From Cryptomeria japonica (Eukaryota; Streptophyta; Pinopsida; Cupressales; Cupressaceae): a DNA stretch of 64,000 bases. Below are positions 63,278 through 64,000 of this stretch, piece by piece. The DNA is taken from assembly GCF_030272615.1 (NCBI RefSeq), contig NC_081405.1, positions 158,397,954 to 158,461,953 of the forward strand, given 5' to 3'. Both the position numbers and the translations under genes were made by a program. The notes below the pieces were generated by a model. It was not told the DNA's origin, did not search any database, and saw nothing but the letters and a program-made list of their open reading frames with translations. Each line of letters opens with the position of its first letter. Within the stretch, counting starts at the first letter, position 1.

Positions 63278-64000
63278 CTACATTTTCCTCTCCCATTTGG
63301 GTAAGGACATATGTGTACAAGGCGTGGAAATGATACTCAAACATTCAAGCATTCAAGCATTCAAGCATTCCTTTAAGCATTCCTTCTAAGTCTCCATTCA
63401 AGGCTAAGTGTTGCATTCAAGACAAGGATTCAACCATTGAAGAAGAGATCACATACTACAACATACAACATACAACAAACAACAACATCTATACCTTCGC
63501 ACATAAGGATACAAACATCCTTACAACAAGGTATTAGTACTTGTTTTACATTACAATCATTTACATTTACAGCAATTTCTCATTTCTTGGTTAATTCCAA
63601 AACTGGGGTTTGACCTAAAGGCAAACCCCTAATCCCTAACCCCCCAATCGTCTTCGCTTTTCTGTGTGTAGGTTGCAGGTACGCGGCTGAAATTGAAGAT
63701 CTAGAATCCTTGTGCAGAGACGAATAGATCCCCCTTCGTTTCGCGGATTTTTCGGAGGACCGTGTGCAGGCCGGGCACCATCGTCCCGTCAACTTTTGCT
63801 CAAATTTGCAGGACAGCGCCGTATTGACATTTTACTACTAATTCCAGGTCCGCAGCTTCATCCTATATCCCTATCTCAGTTTATAAGTGAATCTTTCTCA
63901 CTTTCTATGCATTCCTAGCTTAATCCTTCTATCAACATTCTTTACAAAAGAGGGTAGCCTTGCTGTCTTAACCCTTGAAACTCATTTAGAATCCAATCTT

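Larger units (their letters stand above)
62885..64000 (+). mobile_element. LTR retroelement (start of 5' part), runs off the window
   Basis: TGTAGCGTCCTAAAATTGTG begins abruptly inside an array unit (after GGAATTCCAAGC). The sequence has the look of a plus-strand LTR: GC-rich U3, TATA box TATATAAA at 63270-63277, then a transcribed leader with ATTCAAGC repeats (63340-63385). I cannot find a PBS before 64000, so the LTR end, family and orientation are open. The opposite orientation is possible. Confidence 0.5.

Noticed and set aside
63636-63655. CCCTAATCCCTAACCCC as interstitial telomere repeat
   Set aside because: Only two to three irregular units inside the leader of an LTR element; too short for telomeric origin.

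Overview
The window is an accessory, transposon-packed stretch of a large plant nuclear genome. Every recognisable coding region belongs to a mobile element, introns with GT/AG borders are visible, long simple repeats abound, and nesting reaches three levels. A gymnosperm-like, slowly decaying genome would fit, but no host gene is present to fix the species. Nearly all reading frames are broken, so most entries are pseudogenes.

Layout. (1) 1-4.8 kb: minus-strand Ty3/gypsy element cut by the window start (LTR, tRNA-primed PBS, gag, protease, an RNase H placed before the RT, then RT). (2) 4.9-8.0 kb: a 1,026-codon minus-strand frame that is neither gag nor pol and shares its three-part design with ORF2 of two non-autonomous retroelements further on; a TTGAAC-rich block lies upstream. 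(3) 8.9-16.4 kb: microsatellite, AT-rich sequence without clear genes, and one GC-richer insert (13.1-14.95 kb) flanked by 17-bp direct repeats. (4) 16,384-56,611: one large DNA transposon ('A') with terminal inverted repeats beginning GGGT and a 4-bp target duplication (ACAT), swollen by insertions. Its tandem array is split by LTR retroelement R1 (19,565-40,936), which is itself split by a second family member, transposon 'B' (25,237-39,529, target duplication TAAG). Its right side carries LTR retroelement R2 (48,967 to an assembly gap at 55,584-56,083). (5) 57,678-62,884: a third member, 'C', cut by the start of another LTR element at 62,885 that runs off the window.

The most interesting content is the A/B/C family. 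Each copy has a left-end intron-containing gene of unknown function on the plus strand and a central array of about 358-bp repeats. A and B also carry a right-end minus-strand gene that looks like a DDE-type transposase (motifs YISD, SDNCTTQFK, HGKGEHDGA). The N-terminal half of that gene has the layout of animal transposon proteins I associate, from memory, with the Sola superfamily. Four-bp target duplications agree with that, but the assignment is an inference. R1 and R2 form a second unusual family: copia-like PBS and PPT, a coiled-coil/zinc-knuckle protein without a recognisable capsid domain, a long conserved ORF2 of unknown function, and no polymerase.

Order of events readable from the nesting: A inserted first, R1 then entered the array of A, and B entered the gag gene of R1. 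R2 entered a GA-rich tract of A independently.
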